31,261 nucleotides of DNA from G020354945 sp964570585 (GTDB taxonomy: Bacteria; Omnitrophota; Gorgyraeia; JABMRG01; JAFGKX01), in the NCBI GenBank assembly GCA_964570585.1, contig CAZMYR010000019.1, positions 1 through 31,261 on the forward strand, read 5' to 3'. The position numbers and the translations under genes were made by a program. Of the stretch, positions 1 through 8,323 are shown in pieces (within the stretch, counting starts at the first letter, position 1; each line of letters begins with the position of its first letter). The notes under the pieces are model-generated. The model did not search any database. It was not told where the DNA came from and was given only the letters and a program-made list of their open reading frames with translations.

Positions 1-39
1 TAAATTATCTTTGTTCTTTGAGATTTTTTGCTTTATTGT

Positions 40-129
40 TTATAGCATGTCTTTTAAATTTACCGTAGAAATCAATACTACCGGCCGTGGCGCCAGAACC
101 TTATACCATTGACCAAGACTCAATTCCAT
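40..129 (-). pseudogene. Truncated remnant of a flavin reductase gene
   Basis: Reading leftwards from the ATG at 129 gives a 29-codon frame that starts MELSLGQWYKVLAPRPVVLI and ends at TAA (40-42). Its first 26 codons match the start of the intact flavin reductase at 24872-25414 with only two visible residue changes. The match breaks off at about position 51 (counterpart 25336), after which an unrelated sequence supplies the stop. It is therefore the 5' stub of a duplicated gene, not a working enzyme. It lies 69 bases past the end of the CDF transporter copy, the same gene order as at 24872-26296. The spacer carries about 65 bases absent from the other copy, which include the palindrome ATTAAATTTAAT. 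Bases 1-39 show nothing I recognise. Confidence 0.8.
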
Positions 130-198
130 TTAATTACCTCCCCTTTAATGAAACCATGATTTATGTCGGGTAGAACCATTAAATTTAATCACCATAAG

Positions 199-1077
199 TC
201 ACGTCTTCATTTTATAAGGATTAACATGTATCATAACATCTCGGGTGTATGGGATTCGCTTAAGAAGTTTAGCCCTTACATTAGAAGCTATTTTATGGCC
301 TTCATCTACAGTAAGGTTACCATCCACTGCTATTTCTAAATCAATAGTAAATGTAGAACCACGACGATGAACCTTGATATTATCTATGGTTTTAACTCCC
401 TCTATCTGTTGAGCAATAGCCCTGATATTATTCAAGAATACTGAACTGGGCTTCTCATCCATTATTATACCGATGTTTGAACGAATAAGGCCAAGGCCTA
501 TTTTGATAATAAAGCCCGATACTATTATTCCTGCTAAAGGGTCCAGGTATAAAAATGAAATTCTGGCTCCTGCAATGCCTATTAGAGCCGCTACTGAGGA
601 ATAGGCATCTGAACGATGGTGCCAGGCGTCAGCGATGACAGCCGGATTATTACTCATCTTGCCAACCTTAATGGTATATCGAAATAATCCCTCTTTAAGG
701 ACTATGGAAATTATTGCCGCTAAAATGGCAATCATCAAGGGGGTTTTGAACTGCCTGTGAATAACAGCTAAACCTGAAGATACGCCAGCAAAAACTCCTA
801 TTGTAAGAATGATAAGAGAAACAAGGCTTGCAGCAATTGTCTCAGCATTGCCGTGTCCATAAGGATGCTCTTCATCCGGGGGCCTGGCTCCAATGCATAT
901 ACCAACATAAACAACAGCTGATGTCAGGATATCAGAAAGGGAATGAAGGCCATCGGCAATCATAGCCTTACTAAAACCTAATATGCCTGCCAAGAGCTTA
1001 AAGATAGTTAAGACTATATTGGTAAAAAGCCCTATCTGTATACAAATCTTAGGATTAAAAAAGTCAACTTTAGGCAT
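199..1077 (-). CDS. Cation diffusion facilitator (CDF) transporter, copy 1
   Basis: Predicted inner-membrane proton-coupled exporter of a divalent metal (Zn, Fe, Mn or similar; specificity not readable). About 292 residues. The transmembrane part carries the CDF metal-site signatures ADGLHSLSDIL (TM2) and DAWHHRSDAYSS (TM5), and a cytosolic C-terminal domain of the ferredoxin-like type follows (KVHRRGSTFTIDLEIAVDG). An ATG 33 bases further upstream (1110) is possible, but alignment with copy 2 at 25424-26296 supports the ATG at 1077. That start overlaps the hydF stop codon by 8 bases, so translation is probably coupled to the hydrogenase operon. The copies are about 86% identical by eye, nearly identical in the membrane core and more divergent at both ends. 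Its place behind hydF looks like the result of a segmental duplication. Confidence 0.9.
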   Translation of the reverse strand: MPKVDFFNPKICIQIGLFTNIVLTIFKLLAGILGFSKAMIADGLHSLSDILTSAVVYVGICIGARPPDEEHPYGHGNAETIAASLVSLIILTIGVFAGVSSGLAVIHRQFKTPLMIAILAAIISIVLKEGLFRYTIKVGKMSNNPAVIADAWHHRSDAYSSVAALIGIAGARISFLYLDPLAGIIVSGFIIKIGLGLIRSNIGIIMDEKPSSVFLNNIRAIAQQIEGVKTIDNIKVHRRGSTFTIDLEIAVDGNLTVDEGHKIASNVRAKLLKRIPYTRDVMIHVNPYKMKT

Positions 1078-2275
1078 AAAAAGGCTCCAAAGTCCTCTTA
1101 AGTTTTCCATGAAGATAGGCTATAGCTATACCGTAGTTGGTTATGGGGATCCTTTTAGCTTTTGCTTCATAAATTCTACTTAACATCTCTTTTCTGTTTA
1201 ACATACAACCGCCGCAATGGATAACAAGTTTATACTGGTTTAAATCCGGAGGAAAATCATGCCCTGAAAAAACATCAAAATTTATCTTGCTACCGATTCT
1301 TTGATTAATCCATCTGGGGATTTTTACCCGTCCAATGTCATCACTTATAGGATGATGAGTGCAGGCTTCAGCGATTAAGATTTTATCCTGTGGCTTTAAA
1401 TCGTCTAAGCTCTTCGCTCCTTTAACCAATTCCTTTAAATCGCCTTTTAAGCGGGCAAAAAGAATAGAAAAACTGGTTACAGGAATATCCTGCGGCACAG
1501 AGGCAAAAACCTCTCCGAAAACCTGAGAATCGGTTACTACAATCGCAGGTTTCTGTTTTAAATTATTGATAGAACTGGACAAATTTTTCTCATTTACTAT
1601 TAAACAGGTTGCTTTTTTATCTAAAATCTGCCTTATTGTCTGCTGCTGGGGTAAAATTAACCTTCCCTTAGGCGCTTCTTTATCTATAGGAATAACTAAA
1701 ACAACTAAATCATCTTCATTGATTAGGTCTGAAATGATAGAAATAGGATTTATCCAGTCCTCCGGTAATAAGTTAATAAGTTCATTTTTTATTTTCGCTG
1801 TTGTTTCCCAGCTATGATTTAACGTGCAAGTTTCAACAAAACAAATTTTTTCCTCGTTCAATTTTGCTTTTAAATTCTCATCCGGGCTAAAAAGGTCTAT
1901 TTTATTTAAAATGACTAAGGTGGGAATATTTCTTTTTCTTGTTTCTTGCAGAATTTTTTTCTCATATTCTCCCCATTTATTTGCTTCAGTAACTAAAAGA
2001 GAAATATCAGCACGTTCAAAGACCTTATAAGTTTTATTTATCCTTAATTCTCCCAATGCTCCTAAGTCATCCAACCCTGCTGTATCAATAAATAGAACCG
2101 GGCCAATGGGCAATAATTCCATTGCCTTCTCAACCGGATCAGTAGTTGTGCCGGCAATTTCAGAAATTATAGAAACCTCCTGGCGGGTTAATGCATTAAG
2201 TATAGAGGACTTGCCTGTATTTCTTCGGCCGAAAATGGCTATATGCAAACGTAAACTTTTTGGTGTCTTTCTCAC
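1070..2275 (-). CDS. hydF: [FeFe]-hydrogenase maturation GTPase HydF
   Basis: HydF is the scaffold on which the 2Fe subcluster of the H-cluster is completed before transfer to HydA. 401 residues, the usual size. The N-terminal GTPase domain shows the P-loop GRRNTGKSS (about 16-24), DTAGLDD (64-70) and NKID (124-127). The C-terminal cluster-binding domain has CTH (Cys305, His307) followed by HCGGC (353-357), the family's CxH...HCxxC ligand set for the [4Fe-4S] cluster. The start is GTG at 2275, preceded by AAGGGG and overlapping the hydE stop as GTGA, so it is translationally coupled to hydE. Last of the three maturases in the operon. Confidence 0.96.
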   Translation of the reverse strand: MRKTPKSLRLHIAIFGRRNTGKSSILNALTRQEVSIISEIAGTTTDPVEKAMELLPIGPVLFIDTAGLDDLGALGELRINKTYKVFERADISLLVTEANKWGEYEKKILQETRKRNIPTLVILNKIDLFSPDENLKAKLNEEKICFVETCTLNHSWETTAKIKNELINLLPEDWINPISIISDLINEDDLVVLVIPIDKEAPKGRLILPQQQTIRQILDKKATCLIVNEKNLSSSINNLKQKPAIVVTDSQVFGEVFASVPQDIPVTSFSILFARLKGDLKELVKGAKSLDDLKPQDKILIAEACTHHPISDDIGRVKIPRWINQRIGSKINFDVFSGHDFPPDLNQYKLVIHCGGCMLNRKEMLSRIYEAKAKRIPITNYGIAIAYLHGKLKRTLEPFYA

Positions 2276-3330
2276 TGTTTCCCCTCGCTTAAGGCTAAAA
2301 ATTCTTCTTCTGAAATTTTTGATATTTGATATTTGATTTTTGATTTTTTCAAGGAATCCCCTCGGTTTTGAGAAATTAATCTTTTCGCCTTAAAGATTGC
2401 TTCTCTGGCTCTTTCTAAATTTATTCTCACTTTATTATCATAAATGGTATAATCCTTTCGATAATATTCAGGAGTAAAATCCGGCATAATTACATTACAA
2501 CCCGCATCAAAACCTGAAAGCTGCCCTTGAGCAGGATCTAAAGTGGCCAATGCAGTGGTAGCAGGCAGATGGGCATTTTTTGTAAGTATGCGCGTGATTG
2601 CTAAAACCCTTAAGGTTAAATTTAAGCTTCCGCAAGGAAAATCCCTTAAAGGGGTATCTTTTTGTGGAATAAATGGACCGATTCCTGTCATATCTACATC
2701 TAAATTTTTTAAAAGAAGGGCATCATCCGCTAAATCTTCCAGGGTTTGCCCGGGTAAACCAACGATATTGCCTGCGCCTATTTGATAGTCTAATTTTTTA
2801 AGCTCTTCTAAAATTTCAAGCCTTCTTTTTAAAGTTTGCCCGGGATGGAATCTCTCATAAAGCCTCGGGTTATTTGTTTCATGTTTTAAGAGATACCTGT
2901 CAGCCCCTGCATCCTTGAAGGCTTTATAATCATCAAAAGGCCGCTCCCCTATAGATAAAGTTATAGCAACGCTAGGATTCTCCTTTTTTATTCTCTCTAT
3001 AATTCTGCACAGCTCTTTTTTAGTAAATCCGAAATCATCCCCTGATTGCAAAACAATGGTTTTTACCCCATATTTAACTATTTCATCCGCTAATTTTATT
3101 ATCTCATCGGCTGACATCCTGTAACGCGAGATATTTTCATTCTCCCGGCGTAAGCCGCAGTAAAGGCAGTTGCGGCAGCAATAATTAGAAAACTCTATTA
3201 TGCCCCTGATGTGAACTTCATCGCCGCAGAATCTCTTTCTGATAGCATCGGCTGTTTTAAAAAGTTCTCCTGAGCTTCCTTTCAGTAATTCGACAATCTC
3301 TTCTTTAAAAATAGAGGTCCCTCGCGCCAT
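2272..3330 (-). CDS. hydE: [FeFe]-hydrogenase maturation radical SAM protein HydE
   Basis: Radical SAM maturase that acts with HydG and HydF in building the 2Fe subcluster. The cluster motif is CCRNCLYC (CxxxCxxC), followed by GLRREN as in HydE proteins. The GDEVHIRG, SGDDFG and VGLPGQTLEDL segments and the GIGPFIPQKDTPL stretch also fit HydE rather than BioB. The frame is open up to 3372; I prefer the ATG at 3330 (MARGTSIFKEEIVELL), but the ATG at 3345 is possible since no start has a strong ribosome site. It overlaps the 3' end of hydG slightly. The last ~30 residues (from RGDSLKKSK) are outside the conserved fold and are partly encoded by four tandem 7-bp AT-rich units at 2321-2348, an in-frame repeat extension. 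Confidence 0.95.
   Translation of the reverse strand: MARGTSIFKEEIVELLKGSSGELFKTADAIRKRFCGDEVHIRGIIEFSNYCCRNCLYCGLRRENENISRYRMSADEIIKLADEIVKYGVKTIVLQSGDDFGFTKKELCRIIERIKKENPSVAITLSIGERPFDDYKAFKDAGADRYLLKHETNNPRLYERFHPGQTLKRRLEILEELKKLDYQIGAGNIVGLPGQTLEDLADDALLLKNLDVDMTGIGPFIPQKDTPLRDFPCGSLNLTLRVLAITRILTKNAHLPATTALATLDPAQGQLSGFDAGCNVIMPDFTPEYYRKDYTIYDNKVRINLERAREAIFKAKRLISQNRGDSLKKSKIKYQISKISEEEFLALSEGKQ
2321..2348. repeat. Four tandem 7-bp AT-rich units inside the hydE 3' end
   Basis: On the plus strand the units read GATATTT, GATATTT, GATTTTT, GATTTTT. They are read in frame within the C-terminal tail of HydE, giving the KIKYQIS-type stretch. The tail lies past the region conserved in HydE, so this looks like repeat DNA recruited as coding sequence at the gene end. 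Confidence 0.7.
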
Positions 3331-4786
3331 TTTTAATTCTTTCATAATATTCCATAAACCTTGGGTATGCATCAGGTAATTTTTCTCTTATTTGGCTTAT
3401 CTCTATATTTATGATTTCTTCTCCGGCCTTTCTGGTTTCACTTCCGGCAAAATCATCCAGCCATTCCCTGAAAGTCAAAACCGCATTTAATTTACAAAAC
3501 CATCTTTCTTTGCCGTGTCTCAATAAATCCATGATGCGCTTTCCTGTTCTTCCGCATCTATAGCCGGCTGTGCAAAAAGATGTTATATGCCCCATTGAGG
3601 CAAATTCTCCTATTACCTCATCTAAACTTCTTGTATCGCCAAGCAAAAATTGCTGTCTTTCTGTCTGCTGCTTGGTGTATTCATCACTATATGCACCAAT
3701 GCCTATTCTGGTGGAGGCATCTGTTTGGGTTATTCCCAACGGAAGAACCTCTCTCCTGATATGGGCCGGTTCCCTGGCTGTGAGTATCATGCCCGTATAA
3801 GGGACCGAGAGCCTGATTACCGCGATAAGTTTTTTAAAATCTCCGTCAGAAACCTTATATTTTGACTCTTTAGTAAAAGGGGCATTCGCTGCCGGTTCCA
3901 GGCGCGGAAATGAAATTGTATGTGGCCCAATCCCATCGAAATGTTTCTCTAAATCTATAGCGTGATATAAAAGGCCCATAACCTCAAATCGCCAATCATA
4001 AAGCCCAAATAACACCCCGATTGCAATATCATCTATTCCGGCTTCGAACGCTCTGTGCAATGCATAAAGTCTCCATTTATAATCTGATTTTATGCCGGCA
4101 GGATGGACATACTGATAAGTTTTGTGGTGGTATGTCTCCTGAAATATCTGATAAGTGCCTATCCCCGCCTTTTTTAAAATCTTAAGTTTTTCAACAGACA
4201 TAGGGGCGCAGTTTACATTAACGCGTCTTATTTCGCCTTTTCCCACCTTTGTCTCATAAATTGTCCTTATAGTATCGGCGATATAATCTATATCTGATGA
4301 AGGGTGTTCCCCATAAACCACAATCAGGCGTTTGTGGCCAAGAGATACAAGCGCCTCTGTCTCTCTTTTTACCTCATCAAAAGTTAACTTCCTTCTTACT
4401 TCTTTAGAATTTTCCTTTCTAAAACCGCAATAGAGGCAGCTATTTACGCAAAAGTTACTGCAATAAAGCGGGGCAAAGGTTACAATGCGATTATCATAAA
4501 CCCGTCTTTTCACCTCGCCTGCTGCCTGAAATATCTCCTCCCACAAATTACTTCTCTCTGCATTAAGAAGAGTTGCTGTTTCTTCCGGCTCTAATCTCTC
4601 AATGCAAAGGGACTTTTGAATAATACCCCTTACCTTTTTTATGGAAGGATTTCTATTTTTCGCAAGGAGTTCGTTTATCTTTTCATCGTTTATGAAATCT
4701 CCTCCGTTTTCCTGGTAACGCGTAATTTCATCTTCCTTGATTGTATCCTTTATCCAATCGTTAATTGTAGTATTTAATATTTGCAT
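3305..4786 (-). CDS. hydG: [FeFe]-hydrogenase maturation tyrosine lyase HydG
   Basis: HydG cleaves tyrosine by radical SAM chemistry to make the CO and CN ligands, delivered as an Fe synthon built at a C-terminal auxiliary [5Fe-4S] cluster. With the ATG at 4786 it has 493 residues; a GTG at 4846 inside hydA is possible but less likely. The radical SAM motif is CVNSCLYC (residues 113-120) followed by GFRKEN. The C-terminal region has SFCTAGYRCGRTG and a later Cys (FCKLNA). Family members normally have CX2CX22C here; this one has Cys405, Gly408, Cys411, Cys431. The first and last Cys keep the normal 26-residue distance, while the second is Gly (codon GGC) and a new Cys (TGC) stands three residues later. 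The gene starts 4 bases after the hydA stop. Confidence 0.95.
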   Translation of the reverse strand: MQILNTTINDWIKDTIKEDEITRYQENGGDFINDEKINELLAKNRNPSIKKVRGIIQKSLCIERLEPEETATLLNAERSNLWEEIFQAAGEVKRRVYDNRIVTFAPLYCSNFCVNSCLYCGFRKENSKEVRRKLTFDEVKRETEALVSLGHKRLIVVYGEHPSSDIDYIADTIRTIYETKVGKGEIRRVNVNCAPMSVEKLKILKKAGIGTYQIFQETYHHKTYQYVHPAGIKSDYKWRLYALHRAFEAGIDDIAIGVLFGLYDWRFEVMGLLYHAIDLEKHFDGIGPHTISFPRLEPAANAPFTKESKYKVSDGDFKKLIAVIRLSVPYTGMILTAREPAHIRREVLPLGITQTDASTRIGIGAYSDEYTKQQTERQQFLLGDTRSLDEVIGEFASMGHITSFCTAGYRCGRTGKRIMDLLRHGKERWFCKLNAVLTFREWLDDFAGSETRKAGEEIINIEISQIREKLPDAYPRFMEYYERIKNGARDLYF

Positions 4787-4790
4787 TTTC

Positions 4791-6512
4791 TTAGTATCTG
4801 TCTCTTTTAGTATAGCTTGTGTGTAAAAGCTTATGTGATTTTTCACCTAAGGGCCTGCCTAAAAACTCCTTATAGAGCGCTATAATAGCAGGATTTTCGT
4901 GGGATTTTCTTACAGGTTTGCCTTTATCTTCACGATATAAACTGGCCGCCCGCGCCTTCCTTACTTCAAGATTAGTAGGCATAGGTTGTCCTCCGCCGCC
5001 TAAACAACCTCCGGGACAGGCCATTACTTCGATAAAATGATAGGGGGATTCTTTTTTTTGAACCTGTTCTAACAAAACTTTGGCATTGGATAACCCATGG
5101 GCAACTGCTACCTTTAAATTTAATCCATTTAAGTTTATCTCTGCTTCTTTTATCCCTTCCATACCCCTTACCTGTTTAAAATCCAATTCTTTTAACGTTT
5201 TTTTTGTAACCACTTCATAAGCTGTCCGCAATGCTGCCTCCATTACTCCGCCGGTAGCTCCGAAGATTACGGCTGCGCCGCTGGATATCCCTAAAGGTTT
5301 ATCGAAGTCTTCATTTGGTAAATTGACAAAATCAATTCCCGCTTCTTTAATCATTCGGGCAGCTTCCCTTGTAGTAAGCACTGCATCCACATCCTGCGCT
5401 CCGGAGGCTTTCATCTCCGGACGTTTGGCCTCAAACTTCTTCGCAACGCAAGGCATAATAGAAACCACATACATATCTTTAGCAGCAACCTTTATTTTTT
5501 CGGCATAATAGGTTTTGGCAATCGGCCCAAACATCTGCTGAGGGGACTTACAAGTGGAAACATGCTCCAGGCATTTTGGAAAAAAATGCTCAATATATTT
5601 TATCCAGCCCGGAGAACAAGATGTAATCATCGGAAGCACGCCTTTATTTTTTATTCTTTCTATTAATTCGTTGGCCTCCTCCATAACGGCCAAATCAGCG
5701 CCAAATTGAGTATCAAAGACTTTATCAAATCCTAATCTCCGCAGCGCCGCAGCCATTTTTCCGGTAACTAAACTCCCTGCAGGCATCCCAAACTCTTCGC
5801 CAATAGCTGCTCTTACTGCCGGCGCAGTCTGGACTACAACGAATTTTTTTGGATTAGAGATTGCCTCCCATACTTCATCTACTACGGTCTTCTCTCTTAA
5901 TGCGCCGGTAGGACAGGCAAGGATACATTGGCCGCAGGTGGTACATTCTACATTGTTCAATCCCTTATTAAAAAATGTTAAGACCTGAGTCTTTCCGCCT
6001 CTGTTAACAAAATCGATAGCGCCTACTGATTGAATTTCTGAACACACTCTTATGCAACGGCTGCACAGAATACACTTATTAGGGTCTCTTATTATGGACG
6101 GCGAAGAGGTATCAAGTTCATAGTGGTATTTCCTCCCTTTTTCAAATCTTAATTCTCTTATTCCTAAATCATAAGCGAGCTTGCCTAATTCACAGATCTG
6201 GTTTCTTTCACAAATAAAACAATCTTCGGGATGATTGGCTAAGAGCAACTCTACAAGCATCTTGCGGGATTTTCTTATTCTTGCGGTATTTGTCTTAACC
6301 TTCATTCCTTCTTCTGCCACTGTTGCGCAAGAAGGCTCTAATCGAGGCCTCCCTTCTATCTCTACCACGCATATTCTACACGCACCATAAATAGATAAAT
6401 CCTCATGATAACAAAGATGAGGGATATTAATATTTGCCTTTTTTGATGCCTGGAAAATTGTAGTTTCTTTAGGAACCTGTATCTTCCGGCCATCGATAGT
6501 TAAATTAACCAT
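4791..6512 (-). CDS. hydA: [FeFe]-hydrogenase catalytic subunit HydA (NAD(P)-linked type)
   Basis: Cytosolic hydrogenase large subunit, 573 residues, evolving or oxidising H2 at the H-cluster. In order: a [2Fe-2S] ferredoxin domain (Cys34, 45, 48, 62), a His/Cys [4Fe-4S] site (His94, Cys98, 101, 107), two [4Fe-4S] clusters (Cys147/150/153/157 and Cys190/193/196/200), then the H domain with L1 TSCSPGW (Cys299), L2 MPCVAKKFE (Cys355) and L3 MACPGGCLGGGGQP (Cys499, Cys503). All H-cluster ligands are present. The end (SHKLLHTSYT) is like HndD and HydA of NAD(P)-linked trimers, but the extra C-terminal [2Fe-2S] domain found in some bifurcating HydA proteins is missing. It lies between hydB (15-base gap) and hydG. 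Confidence 0.97.
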   Translation of the reverse strand: MVNLTIDGRKIQVPKETTIFQASKKANINIPHLCYHEDLSIYGACRICVVEIEGRPRLEPSCATVAEEGMKVKTNTARIRKSRKMLVELLLANHPEDCFICERNQICELGKLAYDLGIRELRFEKGRKYHYELDTSSPSIIRDPNKCILCSRCIRVCSEIQSVGAIDFVNRGGKTQVLTFFNKGLNNVECTTCGQCILACPTGALREKTVVDEVWEAISNPKKFVVVQTAPAVRAAIGEEFGMPAGSLVTGKMAAALRRLGFDKVFDTQFGADLAVMEEANELIERIKNKGVLPMITSCSPGWIKYIEHFFPKCLEHVSTCKSPQQMFGPIAKTYYAEKIKVAAKDMYVVSIMPCVAKKFEAKRPEMKASGAQDVDAVLTTREAARMIKEAGIDFVNLPNEDFDKPLGISSGAAVIFGATGGVMEAALRTAYEVVTKKTLKELDFKQVRGMEGIKEAEINLNGLNLKVAVAHGLSNAKVLLEQVQKKESPYHFIEVMACPGGCLGGGGQPMPTNLEVRKARAASLYREDKGKPVRKSHENPAIIALYKEFLGRPLGEKSHKLLHTSYTKRDRY

Positions 6513-6527
6513 TTTTAAAATCCTTCT

Positions 6528-7793
6528 TTATAATTGACATATGTCCAATTTACATCTCTTTTTTAGAATATGCTCTTTAAATTCAACCTGAAATTTTTCT
6601 ATAGCAGACCTGACTGCATTAAGCGCTGACTGGCCTAACCCGCAGCGGGATGTATCGAACATTACTTCTTGCAGCTCCTTTAAAAGCTCTAAGTTGCTCA
6701 ATTCGCCGCGGCCTTGAGCAATATTGTTAAGTATCTCTCGTGTCCGTTTAGTGCCTTCGCGGCAGGGAGTGCATTTACCGCAAGACTCATAATCGAAAAA
6801 TTCTGAGCATCTTTTAGCCAAATCTACCATGCAATGGCTATCATTTATAACAATTACCGCTGCCGAACCCAACATGCTGCCCGCCTTCTGGATGCTGGGA
6901 TAATCCATTGTCACATTCAAATCTTTATTAGTCAGTAGATTGCTTGAAACTCCGCCGGGTAAAACCGCTTTGAGTTTTCCTTTAATGCCTGCGCCATATT
7001 TTCCTATCAATTCTTTTAGAGTAACATCTGTAGGAAGCTCATACACGCCGGGTTTATTGACGTCGCCGGAAAGGCAATATAATTTTGTCCCCGGAGAACC
7101 GGAAGAACCAATCCTTGAAAACCATTCTCCCCCCTTTAATATGATTTGGGGAATATTTGCAAACGTTTCTACATTATTTAAAACCGTTGGCTTATTCTTA
7201 AAACCGACAAACGTAGGAAAGGGAGGTTTTACGCGCGACTGTCCTTTCTTGCCCTCCAACGAGTCTAATAGCGCTGTTTCCTCTCCGCAAACATAAGCGC
7301 CTGCTCCTCTATAAAGATTGATTTTAAAAGAAAAGCCGGAATCAAGAACATCTTTTCCTAAAAAATTATTTTTTCTTGCATCTTCTATCGCTTTCTTTAA
7401 GATTTCGTAGGCCTTAAAATATTCCCCTCTAATATAAATAAAACCTTCTTCAGCGCCTATTGTAAAAGCGCAAATAATCATCGCCTCCAGCAAAAGATGG
7501 GGGTCCTTTTCCAAAATTATTCTGTCTTTAAAAGTCCCCGGTTCACCCTCGTCAGCATTGCAAACCACATACTTTGGGTGTTCTTTCGCTTTATAGGCAA
7601 ATTCCCATTTTAGCCCTGTAGGAAACGCTGCCCCTCCTCTGCCTACCAATTTGGATTTCTTAACCTCAGACAGTATCTCTTCCGGTTTCATTTTTAAAGC
7701 GCGTTCTAATGCCTTATAGCCCCCTTCAGAGATATAATCATCTATATTTCCGGTATAACCTTCCTTTTCTATATTCTTTAAAATAATCTTCAT
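6528..7793 (-). CDS. hydB: NuoF-like flavoprotein subunit HydB of the hydrogenase
   Basis: Binds NAD(H), FMN and one [4Fe-4S] cluster and links NADH to HydA. The 421 residues cover only the NuoF core: the FMN/NADH region (GRGGAAFPTGLKWEF, 51-65; GAGAYVCGEETALL, 163-176) and the cluster ligands Cys338, 341, 344 and 384 (SCGKCTPCREGT ... RCGLGQ). HydB of ferredoxin-dependent bifurcating enzymes continues with a 2x[4Fe-4S] ferredoxin domain and often has an N-terminal [2Fe-2S] domain. Here both are absent; the chain ends at KKRCKLDICQL, where that extension would begin. The start codon overlaps the hydC stop (ATGA). Confidence 0.94.
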   Translation of the reverse strand: MKIILKNIEKEGYTGNIDDYISEGGYKALERALKMKPEEILSEVKKSKLVGRGGAAFPTGLKWEFAYKAKEHPKYVVCNADEGEPGTFKDRIILEKDPHLLLEAMIICAFTIGAEEGFIYIRGEYFKAYEILKKAIEDARKNNFLGKDVLDSGFSFKINLYRGAGAYVCGEETALLDSLEGKKGQSRVKPPFPTFVGFKNKPTVLNNVETFANIPQIILKGGEWFSRIGSSGSPGTKLYCLSGDVNKPGVYELPTDVTLKELIGKYGAGIKGKLKAVLPGGVSSNLLTNKDLNVTMDYPSIQKAGSMLGSAAVIVINDSHCMVDLAKRCSEFFDYESCGKCTPCREGTKRTREILNNIAQGRGELSNLELLKELQEVMFDTSRCGLGQSALNAVRSAIEKFQVEFKEHILKKRCKLDICQL

Positions 7794-8323
7794 CCCGCAC
7801 CTTCCATTTTTGGATTTGGATTTTGGAGCGGAGCCTTAAGGCTCCGCTCCGTTGTGGATAACTTATATTGACGGACTATCTGCCTTACTTTCTTTGGAGT
7901 TAAATTCCCGTAAACTTCTTTATTAATCATCATTGCCGGCGCTTGCTCGCAAAGCCCCAGGCAGGAAACTGCCTCCAATGTAAATTTTTTATCCTGAGTA
8001 GTCTGGTTTATTTCGATATTTAGTTCATCTTTAAGTATTTCTAAAATTTCTCTTGAACCTTTAAGATAGCATGGCAAAGATACACAAACCCGGATAATAT
8101 ACTTGCCTGTTTTTTCAAGATTGAACATGGAATAGAAAGTAGCTACGCTATAAACTTCTACTCTGGGCAAATTTAGTTTTTCGGCCAAAAATGAAATGGT
8201 CTCTTCCGATAAATACCCGCATTTTTCACAGGCAGCGTGAAGGCAGGGTAATAACGCCTCATTTTCTTTGCCGTATTCATCCAATATCTGCGTAAGTTTC
8301 CCTTTACATTTTTTTAAAGACAT
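7790..8323 (-). CDS. hydC: NuoE-like [2Fe-2S] subunit HydC of the hydrogenase
   Basis: Small electron-transfer subunit of the trimeric hydrogenase, with a thioredoxin-like [2Fe-2S] domain. Ligands are Cys80 and Cys85 (CVSLPC) and Cys121 and Cys125 (CLGLC), the NuoE pattern; PCLHAACEKCGYLSEE in the N-terminal helical part also fits. 177 residues, with the conserved fold ending near residue 154 (VRQIVRQYK). The last ~23 residues are an unusual tail, encoded in part by a perfect 26-bp palindrome (7825-7850) and ending with an NPNPK stretch. The gene start overlaps the end of rex, and its stop overlaps the start of hydB as ATGA, so the three are translationally coupled. Confidence 0.94.
   Translation of the reverse strand: MSLKKCKGKLTQILDEYGKENEALLPCLHAACEKCGYLSEETISFLAEKLNLPRVEVYSVATFYSMFNLEKTGKYIIRVCVSLPCYLKGSREILEILKDELNIEINQTTQDKKFTLEAVSCLGLCEQAPAMMINKEVYGNLTPKKVRQIVRQYKLSTTERSLKAPLQNPNPKMEGAG
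7825..7850. repeat. Perfect 26-bp palindrome in the hydC 3' coding end
   Basis: The sequence GGAGCGGAGCCTTAAGG continues as its own reverse complement to CTCCGCTCC, with no loop and no mismatch. It is GC-rich in an AT-rich region and is read in frame as part of the HydC tail (ERSLKAPL). It could form an mRNA hairpin just before the hydC-hydB junction. It has no T-run, so it is not a classical terminator. Confidence 0.85.

Noticed and set aside
6940..7296. 118-residue plus-strand frame within hydB
   Set aside because: Antisense shadow of a strongly conserved NuoF-like gene.
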